DNA of 64,000 nt, taken from Dillenia suffruticosa (taxonomy: Eukaryota; Streptophyta; Magnoliopsida; Dilleniales; Dilleniaceae). Shown piece by piece: positions 32,748 through 44,900 of the stretch. Below the pieces are notes generated by a model. That model saw only the letters and a program-made list of their open reading frames with translations. It searched no databases and was not told the origin of the DNA. The stretch covers positions 14,343,090 through 14,407,089 of the forward strand of contig JAVTVX010000011.1 of assembly GCA_033439265.1 (NCBI GenBank), read 5' to 3'. The first letter of the stretch is position 1. Each line of letters opens with the position of its first letter. The position numbers and the translations under genes were made by a program.

Positions 32748-34904
32748 ATGGGGAGGAGGAAGGGGGAAGAAGGAACTGCCCCTGGGAAGGGAAAATCAAC
32801 AGATGGAAAGAAAGAGAAGATTTCGGTATCAGCCTTGCTTGCCAGCATGGATCAGAAGTCAGATAAACCTAAGAAGGGATCCTCCTCTAGTAAGCCCAAG
32901 ATGATGGCTGCAAAAGCTTCAGCCTACACTGACGGCATTGATCTCCCTCCTTCCGATGATGAGGATGAGGAGTATGCCTCCGAAGAAGAGGATGTCAAAA
33001 AAGGATCTGGCCGATCGCAGAGATCTGACACAAAGCCACTTGAAGTGTCCATCTCCGAGAAAGAGTTGAAGAAACGGGAGAGGAAGGACATGCTTGCTGC
33101 CCATGCTGCGGATCAAGCTAAACGGGAGGCCCTTAAGGATGATCGTGATGCCTTTACTGTAGTCATTGGTAGCAAAGCTTCAGTTCTTGATGGTGAAGAT
33201 GAGGCTGATGCTAATGTCAAGGATATAGTGATAAAAAATTTCTCTGTTGCGGCTAGAGGAAAAGAACTTTTAAAGAATGCATCAGTGACAATATCTCATG
33301 GGAGTAGATATGGGTTGGTTGGACCCAATGGAAAGGGCAAGTCGACCCTATTGAAGCTTCTTGCTTGGAGGAAGATTCCGGTACCAAAAAATATTGATGT
33401 CCTCTTAGTGGAACAAGAAGTTGTTGGCGATGATAAAACTGCACTGGAGGCAGTTGTTTCAGCTAATGAAGAGCTTGTGAGGCTTCGACAAGAAGTTGTG
33501 TCATTGCAGAACTCTTCTACAGCTGAGGGGGATGATGAAAACAGTGTTAATGGGGATGATACAGGAGAGAAGCTTTCTGAATTGTACGAAAAACTGCAGT
33601 TGATTGGTTCAGATGCTGCTGAGGCCCAGGCTTCAAAAATTCTTGCTGGGTTGGGTTTCACAGTTCAAATGCAGGGCCGTCCAACAAAGTCATTTAGTGG
33701 TGGCTGGAGGATGAGAATCTCATTGGCTAGAGCTCTTTTTGTGCAGCCCACTCTTCTACTGCTTGATGAACCCACCAATCATCTTGACCTGAGGGCCGTT
33801 TTGTGGCTGGAGGAGTACTTGTGCAGGTGGAAGAAAACTCTTGTTGTTGTTTCTCATGATCAGGACTTCCTCAACACAGTTTGCAATGGGATCATTCATC
33901 TTCATGACATGCAACTTCATTATTATCGTGGTAATTTTGCTGAGTTTGAAGAGGGTTATAATAAGCGTCGCACGGAGATGAATAAGAAGTACGAGACCCA
34001 TGAGAAACAGCTGAAAGCTGCCAAGAGGTCGGGAAATCGGGTTCAACAGGAAAAGGTTAAAGATCGGGCTAAGCTTGCTGCAGCGAAGGAAGCATCAAAG
34101 AACAGAGCCAAGGGTAAAGTTGATGAGGATGAGCCCCCACTGGAGGCCCCTAGAAAATGGAAAGATTACACAGTGGAGTTCCACTTCCCTGAACCTACTC
34201 TGCTCACTCCTCCTCTTTTACAGCTCATTGAAGTCAGCTTCAGCTATCCTGGTCGTCCTGATTTCAAACTCTCAAATGTGGATGTTGGTATTGATATGGG
34301 AACGCGAGTTGCTATTGTTGGGCCTAATGGAGCTGGGAAATCTACTCTGCTCAATCTCCTTGCTGGAGACTTGACTCCAACTGAGGGTGAGGTGAGGAGG
34401 AGTCAAAAACTGAGGATTGGGAGGTACTCTCAACACTTTGTCGACCTTCTGACAATGGACGAAACTCCTGTTCAGTATCTTCTCCGTCTTCATCCAGAGC
34501 AGGAAGGGCTTAGTAAGCAGGAAGCTGTCCGTGCAAAGCTTGGCAAGTTTGGACTCCCTAGTCATAATCACCTCACCCCAATTATGAAGTTGTCCGGAGG
34601 GCAGAAAGCTCGTGTTGTATTTACGTCTATATCAATGTCCAAGCCGCATATTCTACTATTGGACGAGCCGACAAATCACTTGGACATGCAGAGTATTGAG
34701 GCATTGGCTGATGCTCTGGATGAATTTACTGGTGGAGTTGTGTTAGTCAGTCATGATTCTAGGCTTATATCACGTGTTTGTGCAGATGAAGAGAGGAGTG
34801 AGGTTTGGGAAGTGGATAATGGGACTGTGAAAAAATTGGAAGAAAGTTTTGAAGAGTACAAGGAAGAGCTGCAAAAGAAGATCAAAGAAGAGGTTGATGA
34901 ATGA
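32748..34904 (+). CDS. ABCF4: ABC transporter F family member 4 (GCN20-type ATPase), single coding exon
   Basis: 718 residues; Arabidopsis ABCF4/GCN4 is about the same. ABCF proteins have two ATPase domains and no membrane segments. They act on ribosomes; plant relatives are linked to GCN2 signalling, and GCN4 to plasma-membrane H+-ATPase control and stomatal immunity (family knowledge). The N-terminal ~140 residues are charged and low complexity (KKGSSSSKPK, PPSDDEDEEYASEEED). NBD1: Walker A GPNGKGKST at 192-200, signature SFSGGWRMR from 315, Walker B LLLLDEPTNHLD with D340/E341, H-loop VSHDQDF. A charged Lys-rich linker follows, within about residues 400-480. NBD2: Walker A GPNGAGKST at 525-533, signature LSGGQKAR with S616, Walker B D639/E640, H-loop VSHDSR. 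All catalytic motifs are intact. It ends KIKEEVDE. The identification is very secure. Confidence 0.97.
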   Translation: MGRRKGEEGTAPGKGKSTDGKKEKISVSALLASMDQKSDKPKKGSSSSKPKMMAAKASAYTDGIDLPPSDDEDEEYASEEEDVKKGSGRSQRSDTKPLEVSISEKELKKRERKDMLAAHAADQAKREALKDDRDAFTVVIGSKASVLDGEDEADANVKDIVIKNFSVAARGKELLKNASVTISHGSRYGLVGPNGKGKSTLLKLLAWRKIPVPKNIDVLLVEQEVVGDDKTALEAVVSANEELVRLRQEVVSLQNSSTAEGDDENSVNGDDTGEKLSELYEKLQLIGSDAAEAQASKILAGLGFTVQMQGRPTKSFSGGWRMRISLARALFVQPTLLLLDEPTNHLDLRAVLWLEEYLCRWKKTLVVVSHDQDFLNTVCNGIIHLHDMQLHYYRGNFAEFEEGYNKRRTEMNKKYETHEKQLKAAKRSGNRVQQEKVKDRAKLAAAKEASKNRAKGKVDEDEPPLEAPRKWKDYTVEFHFPEPTLLTPPLLQLIEVSFSYPGRPDFKLSNVDVGIDMGTRVAIVGPNGAGKSTLLNLLAGDLTPTEGEVRRSQKLRIGRYSQHFVDLLTMDETPVQYLLRLHPEQEGLSKQEAVRAKLGKFGLPSHNHLTPIMKLSGGQKARVVFTSISMSKPHILLLDEPTNHLDMQSIEALADALDEFTGGVVLVSHDSRLISRVCADEERSEVWEVDNGTVKKLEESFEEYKEELQKKIKEEVDE

Positions 34905-36063
34905 GGTAATGATTAAAGTGGCATTATGTGATGATAGGTATTTAAAGGACACAATAAACTTACCCATCCACTGGCCATTTTTGTATTTGGCTTTATCCAA
35001 GTGGCTTGGTCAAATGAACCCTTAAATATTCAATGAGCTTTGTTATTCATTTTTCGTTTTCACCATACTGTATAAATGTTGTGCGAGGTTTTGGTTTTGT
35101 TTCAAGCTGCTTAAATTTTGAGTTGTCTAATGTGTCGAGTAGGTCAGGTTTCTGTTGCATTATGAGAGTTCATCAATGTTTTGTATGACCATGACTTTGT
35201 CTCTTTCTTGATCAAGTCGTTGCGGATGGCCTTTCTGGTATTTTATTGAAATGAGAGAGGGAGAGGGAGTGCATGCTAGAGTATCCGTAATTCCTTATTT
35301 TTTATTTTTTTTGGGTACATAGAAGAGGTTAAAATTCAAAGTCTCTTTGGAAAGAGAGATGATGCCATTTCAGCTGTTGTTCATTGACAGAGTATTAGTA
35401 ATTCTTTGGTTCCTGTCTCCTTTATAATCAAGGATACAGAGGTACGAGCATATAGAACAGATCCTGTTCAAGTAAGGTCGTGAGTATTAGTAATTCTGAG
35501 AAAACTGTTGATTGACTTGCTGTTTGCAGCGTTTCTTTGGTACCGAGTTCGGCTAAATGAAGAGGTTTTTAGGTGTCTTGTCTTATGCTTTTATTAATCT
35601 GCAAATTCCAAAGTCATTTGAGGATTGGCATAACTAATTCTGTACACGGCTGGATGATTAAAACTTATGTTGAAATTCTTTGTGTAATTGTCAATTCCCA
35701 CGGAGATACTTCTTCTCGAGGTATATAAACAAAAATGGAGAAAGTTTGTGAAGTCACTGGTATATCATACTCGGGGAGTTTCATTTTTCTTCTTCTTTTA
35801 TTTTTATTTTTATTTTTATTTTTTTTTTTTTTACTTAGATCGATCGGTATTTAAAGTTATGTTTCGATTTATCCCAATTGAGCTCCTATCAGACTCTATA
35901 CTTTGGGGAGTTTCATTTTGTTTGAGAACAAAGATGCTTTAGCTATTGGTTAAGAAATATGACCAATGATTAGCAGATTTAGCTCAAATAGTACTCAAAA
36001 ACAACACCAAACCTTATCTTAGTGAAAGTTTTAGATTAAAGTACCAAGTTAAGATTACCAATA
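34905..36063. other. ABCF4 3' UTR and intergenic sequence
   Basis: The 3' UTR probably runs to about 35190-35270, where T-rich sequence and ATGAAA/AATGAG-like signals occur. Beyond that I see no gene. A T-rich block with repeated TTTTTA lies at 35787-35832. Confidence 0.5.
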
Positions 36064-36262
36064 ATTTTCTTATAATAAAGTGCTGCTAACATATTTAACT
36101 TCTTCACAAAGTGCGTTGTTCAATACGATTGATCAAAGAGGTTATCACATACAACATTAAGCTGCCTAATGTTTCTTCTATTCTACTGAATTTTGGATTT
36201 AATGAGCCAAAACAGCTCCATGGTTACTCAGCTAAAAAGCCTCCCAATGAGTATGGAACCCT
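36064..36262. repeat. Dispersed repeat, partner of 22744-23030
   Basis: Colinear blocks shared with the other copy are AATAAAGTGCTGCTAACATA, AACTTCTTCACAAAGTGCG, TGATCA...TATCACATA, CTGAATTTTGGA and CCTCCCAATG, spaced slightly differently. Both copies are in the same orientation, and each lies a few kb left of a CAF1 pseudogene. An open frame overlaps it (36111-36446) but looks incidental. Confidence 0.6.
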
Positions 36263-36689
36263 CCAAAAAAGTGCTTCCATGAGAGCCCAAATTTATATCC
36301 AAGCGAGACCTTCTATGAAGGAAGCACACCGCCATTGCTTTTTATCTGCTCATTACCACCAACAAATTCTTATAGGACATCCAAGAACATGTAAGGTAAA
36401 TGCAAATGATCAAAGCCATCCCAGTAAGATTGATCAATTAAAATGACTTGTATAAGAATTGTCGCCTGGAATTCAGAAAACAGCCGAAAACACAGTCCCA
36501 ATACCAATCAATGGAATGTATTCATATTTATGAATCAAGTAACAATGGTTATGACTTTGTACAGATGTACAAATAAGACTATTTTACTACTAGACTCTGT
36601 GTGAGTTTGTTCAGATGTGTAAGGCAAAGCAGATAGCGCAATACTAGAAGATGCAGAAAATCAAGTGTCAGAAAATTCCAAATAAGACC

Positions 36690-36935
36690 CTACGCAGTTT
36701 TTTGCTCTGAGAGCTTCCTGAATGTGTGGAGGGTGAGGAGATTGTGAGATCCAGCCTGATGGGTCTTGCCTGCGAGGCTATTGACCTGCCGGGACTGAGC
36801 CACTCTCTCAAGGCCTCCGTGCATACCAGGGCAGAATTTGAGAATCTGCTTGACATTGTAAACCCTGATCCCAAAGAGTGAGCCATCACGTTTCCGGCAA
36901 ACGGTTTCCTTTCCGTATCTTGATAAGTCGGTCAA
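36690..36935 (-). pseudogene. Unidentified protein C-terminus fragment
   Basis: The minus strand reads DLSRYGKETVCRKRDGSLFG, then IRVYNVKQILKFCPGMHGGL and ERVAQSRQVNSLAGKTHQAG, ending LTLHTFRKLSEQKTA and a stop. The composition is balanced and GC is higher than its surroundings, so it looks like real coding sequence. The frame stays open a little further upstream but runs abruptly into AT-rich repeat sequence at about 36945, with no start or splice acceptor I trust. I do not recognise the family. It is probably a terminal exon or retrocopy fragment of a gene elsewhere. Confidence 0.5.
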
Positions 36936-36949
36936 AATCTTATGAACTC

Positions 36950-37970
36950 TTAAAAAATATTATATATTAAAATCAAATTAATTATTTAAAAAATATTATA
37001 TATTAAAATAAATTAATAATTAGTTTGATTTTATAAATATTTAACTTTTTTTTGTTTTCATATTTATAATAATAAATTTTTTTATATAAATCTAATTTAT
37101 TATAAATAATATTTTATTAAAATAATAAATCATTAACATTTTATATTATTATATTACTTCTCATCTTTAATGTAATTTCAAGGTTTCCTTTGCCAAAAAT
37201 GTTGCAAAAACATCTCTATATTTTTTTAAGTCCTTTGTTATTATTCATTGGATTGTTTAATAGTCATTTGATATATATCAAATATTTTTTCTTTCCGAGA
37301 CGTTTACATAGACACATATTAGACCCTCAAAAACCCTCATATGGACCACCAGAAACCTATATAACAACCATTCAAATCCATGCAACGATTTCATTTTTTT
37401 TGACTCTTTGTTACTCGCATAATTATTCAATACTCGTTTGATATATACCAAACTTTGTTATCTTTCAAGACAATCCCGATGGGTGGTATCCAAATCATAG
37501 TTCTCTACCACTCGTCTAATAAACATTTGGTATATAACAAATTTTACTATCTCTCAACTCGATTCTAAATATGGTAACTAGATCTTATTAAAACCTCTTT
37601 ATCACTGTTCTTTTTAAAGTTTCAATTACTACTCTTATTATATTCTCTCTGTTGCTTTTCTTATCAGAGTTTTTTATCGTTGCACTTATCATTATTGGTA
37701 ATTTTAGTGAAGTCCAATGGCACTTTTGTGACATATTATTTTTTTTCAATTTTAAGTACATTTTATTATATCATAATAAGTTTGAGAGATGTTAAAAGAT
37801 ATTATTTATCAAAATTAAATTAATTATTAAAAAATATTGTATATTGATTTTATAAATAGTTGATTTTTTTATTTTGATATTTGTAATAATATATTTTTAA
37901 TATAACACAAATCTATTATAATACTTTTTTAAAATAATAGATCATTAAAATTTATATTATTATATTATTG
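36950..37970. repeat. Two AT-rich direct repeats flanking about 640 bp
   Basis: 36950-37156 and 37793-37970 are similar: AAATTAATTATTWAAAAAATATT, TTGATTTTATAAATA, and a closing TTTATATTATTATATTA. Between them lies non-coding sequence with further loose repetition (ATTTGATATATATCAAATAT, CGTTTGATATATACCAAACT, TTTGGTATATAACAAATTT). This could be a small non-autonomous element with long terminal direct repeats, or AT-rich sequence duplicated locally. I found no TG...CA ends. Confidence 0.45.
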
Positions 37971-38123
37971 CCTTTCCGTCATGGAAGTAAACCCCGGGAA
38001 ACCATACACCAATTCATTACCGGATCGTAGCGCATGAGAGTGTGGCAAATCTCCGACAGTCGATATCTTTCTCCTTGTTCTTGGAAAAATCAACTCCATG
38101 GGCTTTCAAGAGAACGATGGAAT

Positions 38124-38593
38124 CTGAGGATTGGGGATCGAAATCAGAGAAATTGAACTGCTAAATGTAATAGAAATGGGTGCTGAAGTCGGGGAGGTTT
38201 CAATAGCATCACTCAAACTCAAACCCATTTATCAATTTAGATTCGTTGACGTTGAGCTTCATATGGTAATGCCCTAGAATACTTCCGCTAAGGTAAAATT
38301 CATAATCCAAATTCTCAGCTCAAACCTGCCCAACCCTTATTGGTTTTCCTTCAATTCCCACCATCCTCATCCCTAATCGAATCGCACAAGAGAGACAGAG
38401 AGAGATGAGAAATAAGAGACGAGAGAGACAGGTATATATAGAAAGAGAGTTGGAAGATGGAACTTTCTAATTTTTTTTGTTTTGATTATCGACCGTTGTT
38501 TGATATATTGGTTCTCCTCCTGAATTTGAAATTGGGAAGTCACTGCTGAATGCCAGACATTCTTACTTTCAATCACAACAGCTGCCACTTGGG
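38124..38593 (-). pseudogene. CAF1-type deadenylase pseudogene, copy B
   Basis: It is homologous to 26131-26600 in the same orientation. The minus strand starts AAVVIESKNVWHSAVTSQFQ, like the other copy. It then jumps to HMKLNVNESKLI and, after stops, NLPDFSTHFYYI and QFNFSDFDP. The segment that carries D-T-E-F-P-G in copy A is missing here. It is more decayed than copy A and cannot encode an enzyme. Confidence 0.7.
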
Positions 38594-38650
38594 GTATTTA
38601 ATCACTGGGTTGGACTCAACCGCACTATATCCTCTTAGTATTCAAAATTG

Positions 38651-38683
<33 letters not shown>

Positions 38684-38946
38684 TGTTGGCTTGTAACCTG
38701 AATTAAGCTGATAATTAATTAAAATAAATTAAATATTATTTAAAATTATTTATTTATCTACCTTCTTTTTTCAATAGTTTCAAATAATAATAATAAATGA
38801 AAAAGAATAAATATGATATGGTAAACAAGTGAAGCAGAAGAGAGAAAAGTCCAAGCTCACGTAAATCAATCGGCAAAGATAAGGAAATTAGGGCTGTACC
38901 CTTTTCATTCCCAATTGCTTTGCCCTTTCTTCTTCATCTCTATCTC
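38594..38946. other. CtpA promoter region and leader
   Basis: A pure A tract of about 30 bases lies at 38651-38680, then AT-rich sequence. An I-box-like GATAAGG, a motif common in light-regulated plant promoters, lies at 38878-38884, only about 65 bases before the start codon. Its role is speculative. Confidence 0.35.
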
Positions 38947-41900
38947 ATGGATGGATTTGTTATTGCTTCTCTCTCCTCTTCATCTCCACCTCTTTCCTAC
39001 CCCATCAGAAACCCTAATTTTATCCTTTCTCATCGGGTACTCTCTCTATATCAGCGAATTTGAGATTACATTTTGTGTTTTGGTTATGTTGGATTCATTT
39101 TATTTGACTGTCCTTTAATCACCTAAGTTCTTGATGTCCATTTGACTGTTTACTCCTCTGGAAAATGTGGGTTCTTAATCCACACACCCGGTTATTTAAT
39201 TTCCCCTAATTTTGGGTTTTGTTGTGTACCACGTTTTCATAATTATTGGCACGAATGGTGTTTTCTAGTTAATAATTGAATGTTACTCCTGGGGTTTGTT
39301 TGCTATGGTGGTAACCTATACGCTTATGCCTCTGAGTACTCGACTTGTTTGTGGCAGAGGTAGTTGATGCAATGGCCATTTCCGGTCCTCTTCAATTCAT
39401 TGATTGGGACAGTGAAACCCATATCTATGTTCAGTTTCTGTTTTCATGGGAAAAGGGTTACCTGATTTTTTAAGCTTTAAGAACTGATTGTTTGTTGTGC
39501 TTGGTGGTGAAAACATGAGTAATTTAGTTGGGATTTGCAGTTGTCTATCTGGGATTCCATTGGCAACGTTGCTTTTACTTTCTATCTTAAATGTGGCTAT
39601 AGAGTTCTCATGCATGGGTATGATTCTGGAGTTGGTTTCTATATATCCATCATGGTTGGTTTGGTCTTGAATCTTTGACAATGGAGAAAACTGACACAGT
39701 TGTAGTTCTTGTTATGTGCAGTGTGCATATATTTTTTGTCAAAAGTGAAAAAGAAAGTTAGGACAACACTATTCCTTAGAAGTAAATCTTGTATAATGAT
39801 TTGCATCTTTTATGATTTGTATTTATATTTGGAAACCATATGTGTGTCCTGGGGTTCTTTCTTCATAAAAGCAATCGACATGTGTCATAATTCCCATCAA
39901 CATAAGCAAATATGAAAGAAAAAATGAATAAAATTATTTAATCCAGAAACCATATAAGAATTTAGGCAAGTGACATAAATAAATATACTTATATGCATCA
40001 ATTTTCAGACAAAAAACTAAAACCATCTGTAGAAAAAAAATATGGAGATTTTGGCGTATGCATGCTAGCAAATAATAATGTGCCTAATAAGTCATGACAT
40101 CAAGAGAGCACATTTAATTCCCCTGAGAAAACATTGAATAACTATTATCACCCAACATTTTTAGGTTGTTACCTTATGGAAGCAGAAAAACAAAGATTAT
40201 GCAAGAAGGCTGCCAGGTTACATCTACCATGATATCCAAGGATTCAAAATTTAATAGCAATTATACTCTATTTCTTTTCATAAGGATTCAAATATGCTCT
40301 CTTGGTATCAATGACTTATTAGGCATATTTCTGGTTATAAAGTAGGCCAATCTCCATAATTTTTTTTTTCACGTATGGTTTTGTTTTGTTATCTGAAAGT
40401 TTATGCATATAGGTATATATAAGTATGTCACTTACCTTGCTTCTGGCTTTTTCACATGAAATATAGGGATTTCATCCAAGCTACCTGTTTGTGAAAATGT
40501 TGGTCAAAGGCAAATGAAAAAGTCACTTTTGTACGTTCACTACTTCAATTGTCCCCAGATATGGCATGTGTCTCCGGCAGTGTTGCCATGATTATTGGCC
40601 TATCATGTAGGATGTCTGACATGTCCAAATGATAATGAGATGTTTTCAGGATGCGGCTTTTGCCTTTGGTTATTTTAGTTGATGCAATTGCACAATTTTT
40701 CAGTTCTTCTATTATTTAATTGGATCTGAATTTTTTTCTTTTAATTTTATTAGTTATTTTCTCATTCCAATGTGAATGCATCCGGTCATAAAAGGGCCCA
40801 AGTTTGAGAGATCAAGAAAGCTGAACTTTTCGTGTGATAACACATTCTAATTACCTTTTAGGGTAGTTTTCATTTGTGGTAATTAGTTGTGGTTTGTAGC
40901 TAAGTGTGCCATTAATCTAGCATTCCATTAGTGGGCTTACTTTTTATCTTTATCCGCACATTGGAATGTATCATCACTCGAACTTTAATTGATTGATCAA
41001 AAGTTTCAGTATAAGATTCTTATGCATAGCTAGGACTAGGTTACGTGTTAATCTTAATTGATCCGTCAATGGTTGGTCTGGTCCTAGACATTTACAAATG
41101 GAGAAATTGACATAGTTGTGGATCTTGTTATGTAAGATGTGCATGTTAATGGAGGTCGAAGTTACTTATTCTATCTATTTGGTTTTTGTGCAGGTGCTAC
41201 CGTGGAAATCTTTTTCCATCAGGATTTTTGAAGGTCCATCTGGTAGTTCCATACCATGTATAAAGAATTTTAAGACAACTTCTACTGACAAAATAGCTAC
41301 TCGAGCAGTTTGTCTGCTTAATAGAACCTTTTCATCTATTTTCGGTGTGCTTGCTGGAAGCCATGGATGCAGTCCCAGATTGAATAAGTTTACTTCTAGT
41401 TTCCAGCGAGTACTGAAATTTCAGGAACAGATTAAGCATCAAGGTGCTGTGCTTTTTGTTCGCATGTTTGTTGGATTGATGCTGGTTTTGTCAATCTCTG
41501 TTGCTATCAACAGGTCACCCTGTTGTAAGTTATCTTAGTTCAGCAAGTATGGCCTAGTGCTAGATTTGAGATAACTCTCAAGACATTTTGTCCCTTTCGT
41601 AATGCTTCTTGGAAATTATTTTTTTTTGTAGTGGCTCTCACAGAAGAAAATCTTCTTTTCTTGGAAGCCTGGAGGACAATTGATCGAGCATACATTGACA
41701 AAAGTTTTAATGGGCAAAGCTGGTTTAGGTACAGAGAAAATGCACTTCGCAATGAACCAATGAAGAACCGAGAAGAGACATGTATGAATTCTTTTGGAAA
41801 TTTATTACTCATTACTTGCAATCTTGTTGTAGTATTGCAGGATTTCTTTTTCAGCATATGTGAAATTGCATTTGAGTTAGCAAATTGATTCTATATATTA

Positions 41901-44900
41901 GTTAATAAATCAATCACTTACCTCTATATATATATCTGGTCAATTCTAATAAGGAGAACACAATAAGTACAATCTGTTGGGCTGTGCCAGCCATTTAGTT
42001 TTTATTAAAATATGTTTTGTTATATATTGAAATTAGGGGAATTTGCTGGTCTTCCAGAAGAAAAGACCAAAGTACCTGTATGCATAATGAGGACAGTATT
42101 CCTAATTTTTTTTTTTTGTTTATTTTCTTGGATAAATGTAAGAACTATCTTCAAGCACGTCTACTTGGTTATCTCAATGGTCAGTTTCCTATACTACTAT
42201 TTTCTTCAGAGAATGGAATATCCACATTCACTGACTACCTCCAAATTGAATAAGTTGGAAGCTGTGAAGCTCCAAGATATAACTTAAAGGGATTGTTAGT
42301 GCCAGGACGGACACAATATCACAGTTAGAGTTCCACAAGTCTTAGTAAGAGTAGTTAACAGTGATGATCTCGAGAAGTAACACATAGCTAAAAGGCCCTC
42401 AGCTTGGCCTAGATGTTGGATGATTCCAAATGTTTCAGTGGTTCTCTCTCTCTCTGCCTTCTTTCTCAGATATAGAGTTTTAAAAATTAAACCTTTTCAG
42501 TTGCTCGATACAAAAAGTACAATGTTGTAGTTGATCACCTCTAGTGGTAGGACATTGCAGTTAAATAATATTATTAAACATGCATGGTATAATATTCACA
42601 TTATACTCATTTTTTTACCAGTATAGTCACATTATATTCATAATTTTTCCTTATAAGTGCTTCAAAATTGCCAATTAATTTTTCCATACGATACAAATGT
42701 TATTGTTATTATGATTGGCCAATTGAGGTGGAGACTTCTGTAAGTGTCTAAATAATAGAGCATCTTGGTTGTGTTAATGTTAGCACTATTTAGATGTCTC
42801 GCATAGATGTGTTCCTAAAGTGTCATAGTTACGTTTTTATGTGTCTTAAAACTATTTGGTCATTAAGAAAAAATAGAAAATTGGACAAATCACCGACACA
42901 TTCAACGGGTCTCTTGTGAGTGTAGGACGACCAAAACAGTGTCAGATACGGGTATAGCTATTAATTTGGAATGTCCATGCTTCAAAGTAATTGACAAATT
43001 ATAGTAATATAGGTTGATATCCCTTTATGCATCCTCTATAGAAAGACTATCTCCCTACATCCTACAGCAGGAAAACCTAAAGAATGGCCTTGGTAAGTTG
43101 GGAGTATATTCTCTTAAATGTAGTTGAATTGTGATTGGGTGTATATTGTATAAGATGCCAAAAAGTAGGGTACATCATTTATTACATTTCATACATTAGT
43201 TCACAAAACTTCTAGAACTGATGCGATGCATGTTCTTCCTGGTATCTAAATTGTTATATTGCAATGTGGTTCTTTATGCATGATAGATGCAGCAATAAGG
43301 AAGATGATTGCCACGCTTGATGATCCCTTTACTCGTTTTCTCGAGCCTGAAAAGTTCAAGAGTTTGCGGGTAAGTCAATCTCTTATATCAAGGAAATTAT
43401 CTAGTCCTTAGTCATTCCCTTAATCTTGTTCCTTTCTTGTTTGAAGGCAGTCAGGGACCCAAGGTGCTCTTACAGGTGTAGGACTGTCAATTGGCTACCC
43501 TGCACTTGCTGATGGATCTGGGGATGGGCTTGTTGTTGTTTCACCTACTCCTGGAGGCCCGGCAAACAGGGCTGGTATTTTGTCAGGAGATATTATTCTA
43601 GCTATAGATGATACAAGCACATCAACCATGGGAATATATGATGCAGCAGATCGCTTGCAGTGAGTTTCTTATTCTGATCTTTATCTTCGTGTAAATAATA
43701 CATACTTGCTTCAGTTCAGTATATGGGGCAGACAGCGGGAATATTGCATAGAAAACAGATGAACATGATGCGTAGTGTGAAGTAATGTAAAAGGAAACAA
43801 ACTATGCTTCCTTTCCGTTCTTTAGCCAACGAAGCAGGGGGTCAGGTTTGGTTTGATTGCTAATATGAAGAATATATTTTGCTAGTTAATGCACACTAAT
43901 CTACTCTTTTTCTTCGGTGCAAGTTCATGAAAACTCACACGGCTCTTCCATTTTCTATTGCTTTTATTTCTGCACAATTACCTTCTTCTTTCTCTGCCTC
44001 TTTCTCTTCCTTTTCCTTGTGTGTTTTCTTCCTCTTCCAGTGTACAACTCTGTGTGAGTCCCTGAACCACCTCTGCAGCCATCTTTGCTAAAGGCCTTGT
44101 TGAATTGTATGCTGAACCATACCACACAGTTCCAGCAACAAAGCACTGCCAATAATGACCTAAATAATGATTTGTATCTATGCAAAACGTTTTCTTTTGA
44201 AGTAATTTGAATGGCATACACAATTATCTGGTTGCTTGATACCAAATAGTTAAGACGGTTATTTCACAAGCTTTATATTAAGATTTCTCTCTTCTGGAAT
44301 CAACCATTTAGTTACTTACTACCACATCTTCGTTCCTTTTTTTTTACCCTCTGTAGTAGTTTTAGTTAGCACTTTTAGGTACGAATATTTTGTCCTCAGG
44401 ACATCTAATTGTTTAAACTCGTAAATTACTGTACTAACTGTATTCTTTACAAAGTTATCTATGTTTATTGAACTACAGGGGGCCTGAAGGAACTACAGTG
44501 GAATTAACCCTGCGTAGTGGATCTCAATTAAAGCACCTTGTTCTGACGTAGGTTCAGTAACTTTCATGCCTCAATAAGTTTCAGTTGGCAAGAAAACACA
44601 AAATCAAGTAGATTTCAATTTGCAGTCATCCGTTGTTAGAATCAAAAACCAACTTCTGATTTGCAGGCGAGAGAGAGTTTCTCTAAATCCTGTGAAGTCC
44701 CGACCATGTGAGACATCTGGCTTGGGGAAGGATGCCTCTAGGATTGGATATATTAAGTTGACGTCGTTCACTCAAAATGCTTCAGGTGCATAGCATAGCT
44801 GGTTCTTATTGTTAACTAGAATCCTCTAATATATTCTGGTTTCTTTCTGATTACTCAAGACTGTTGATTAAGTTTGTAGATATCATTCTTTCACTTAAAG

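Noticed and set aside
32919..34571. Several long open frames on both strands inside ABCF4
   Set aside because: They are shadows of a 718-codon gene with all family motifs in one frame; none carries a motif of its own.
39009..39017. Telo-box AAACCCTAA in CtpA
   Set aside because: It lies inside the first coding exon downstream of the start codon and encodes part of the transit peptide, so promoter function is doubtful.
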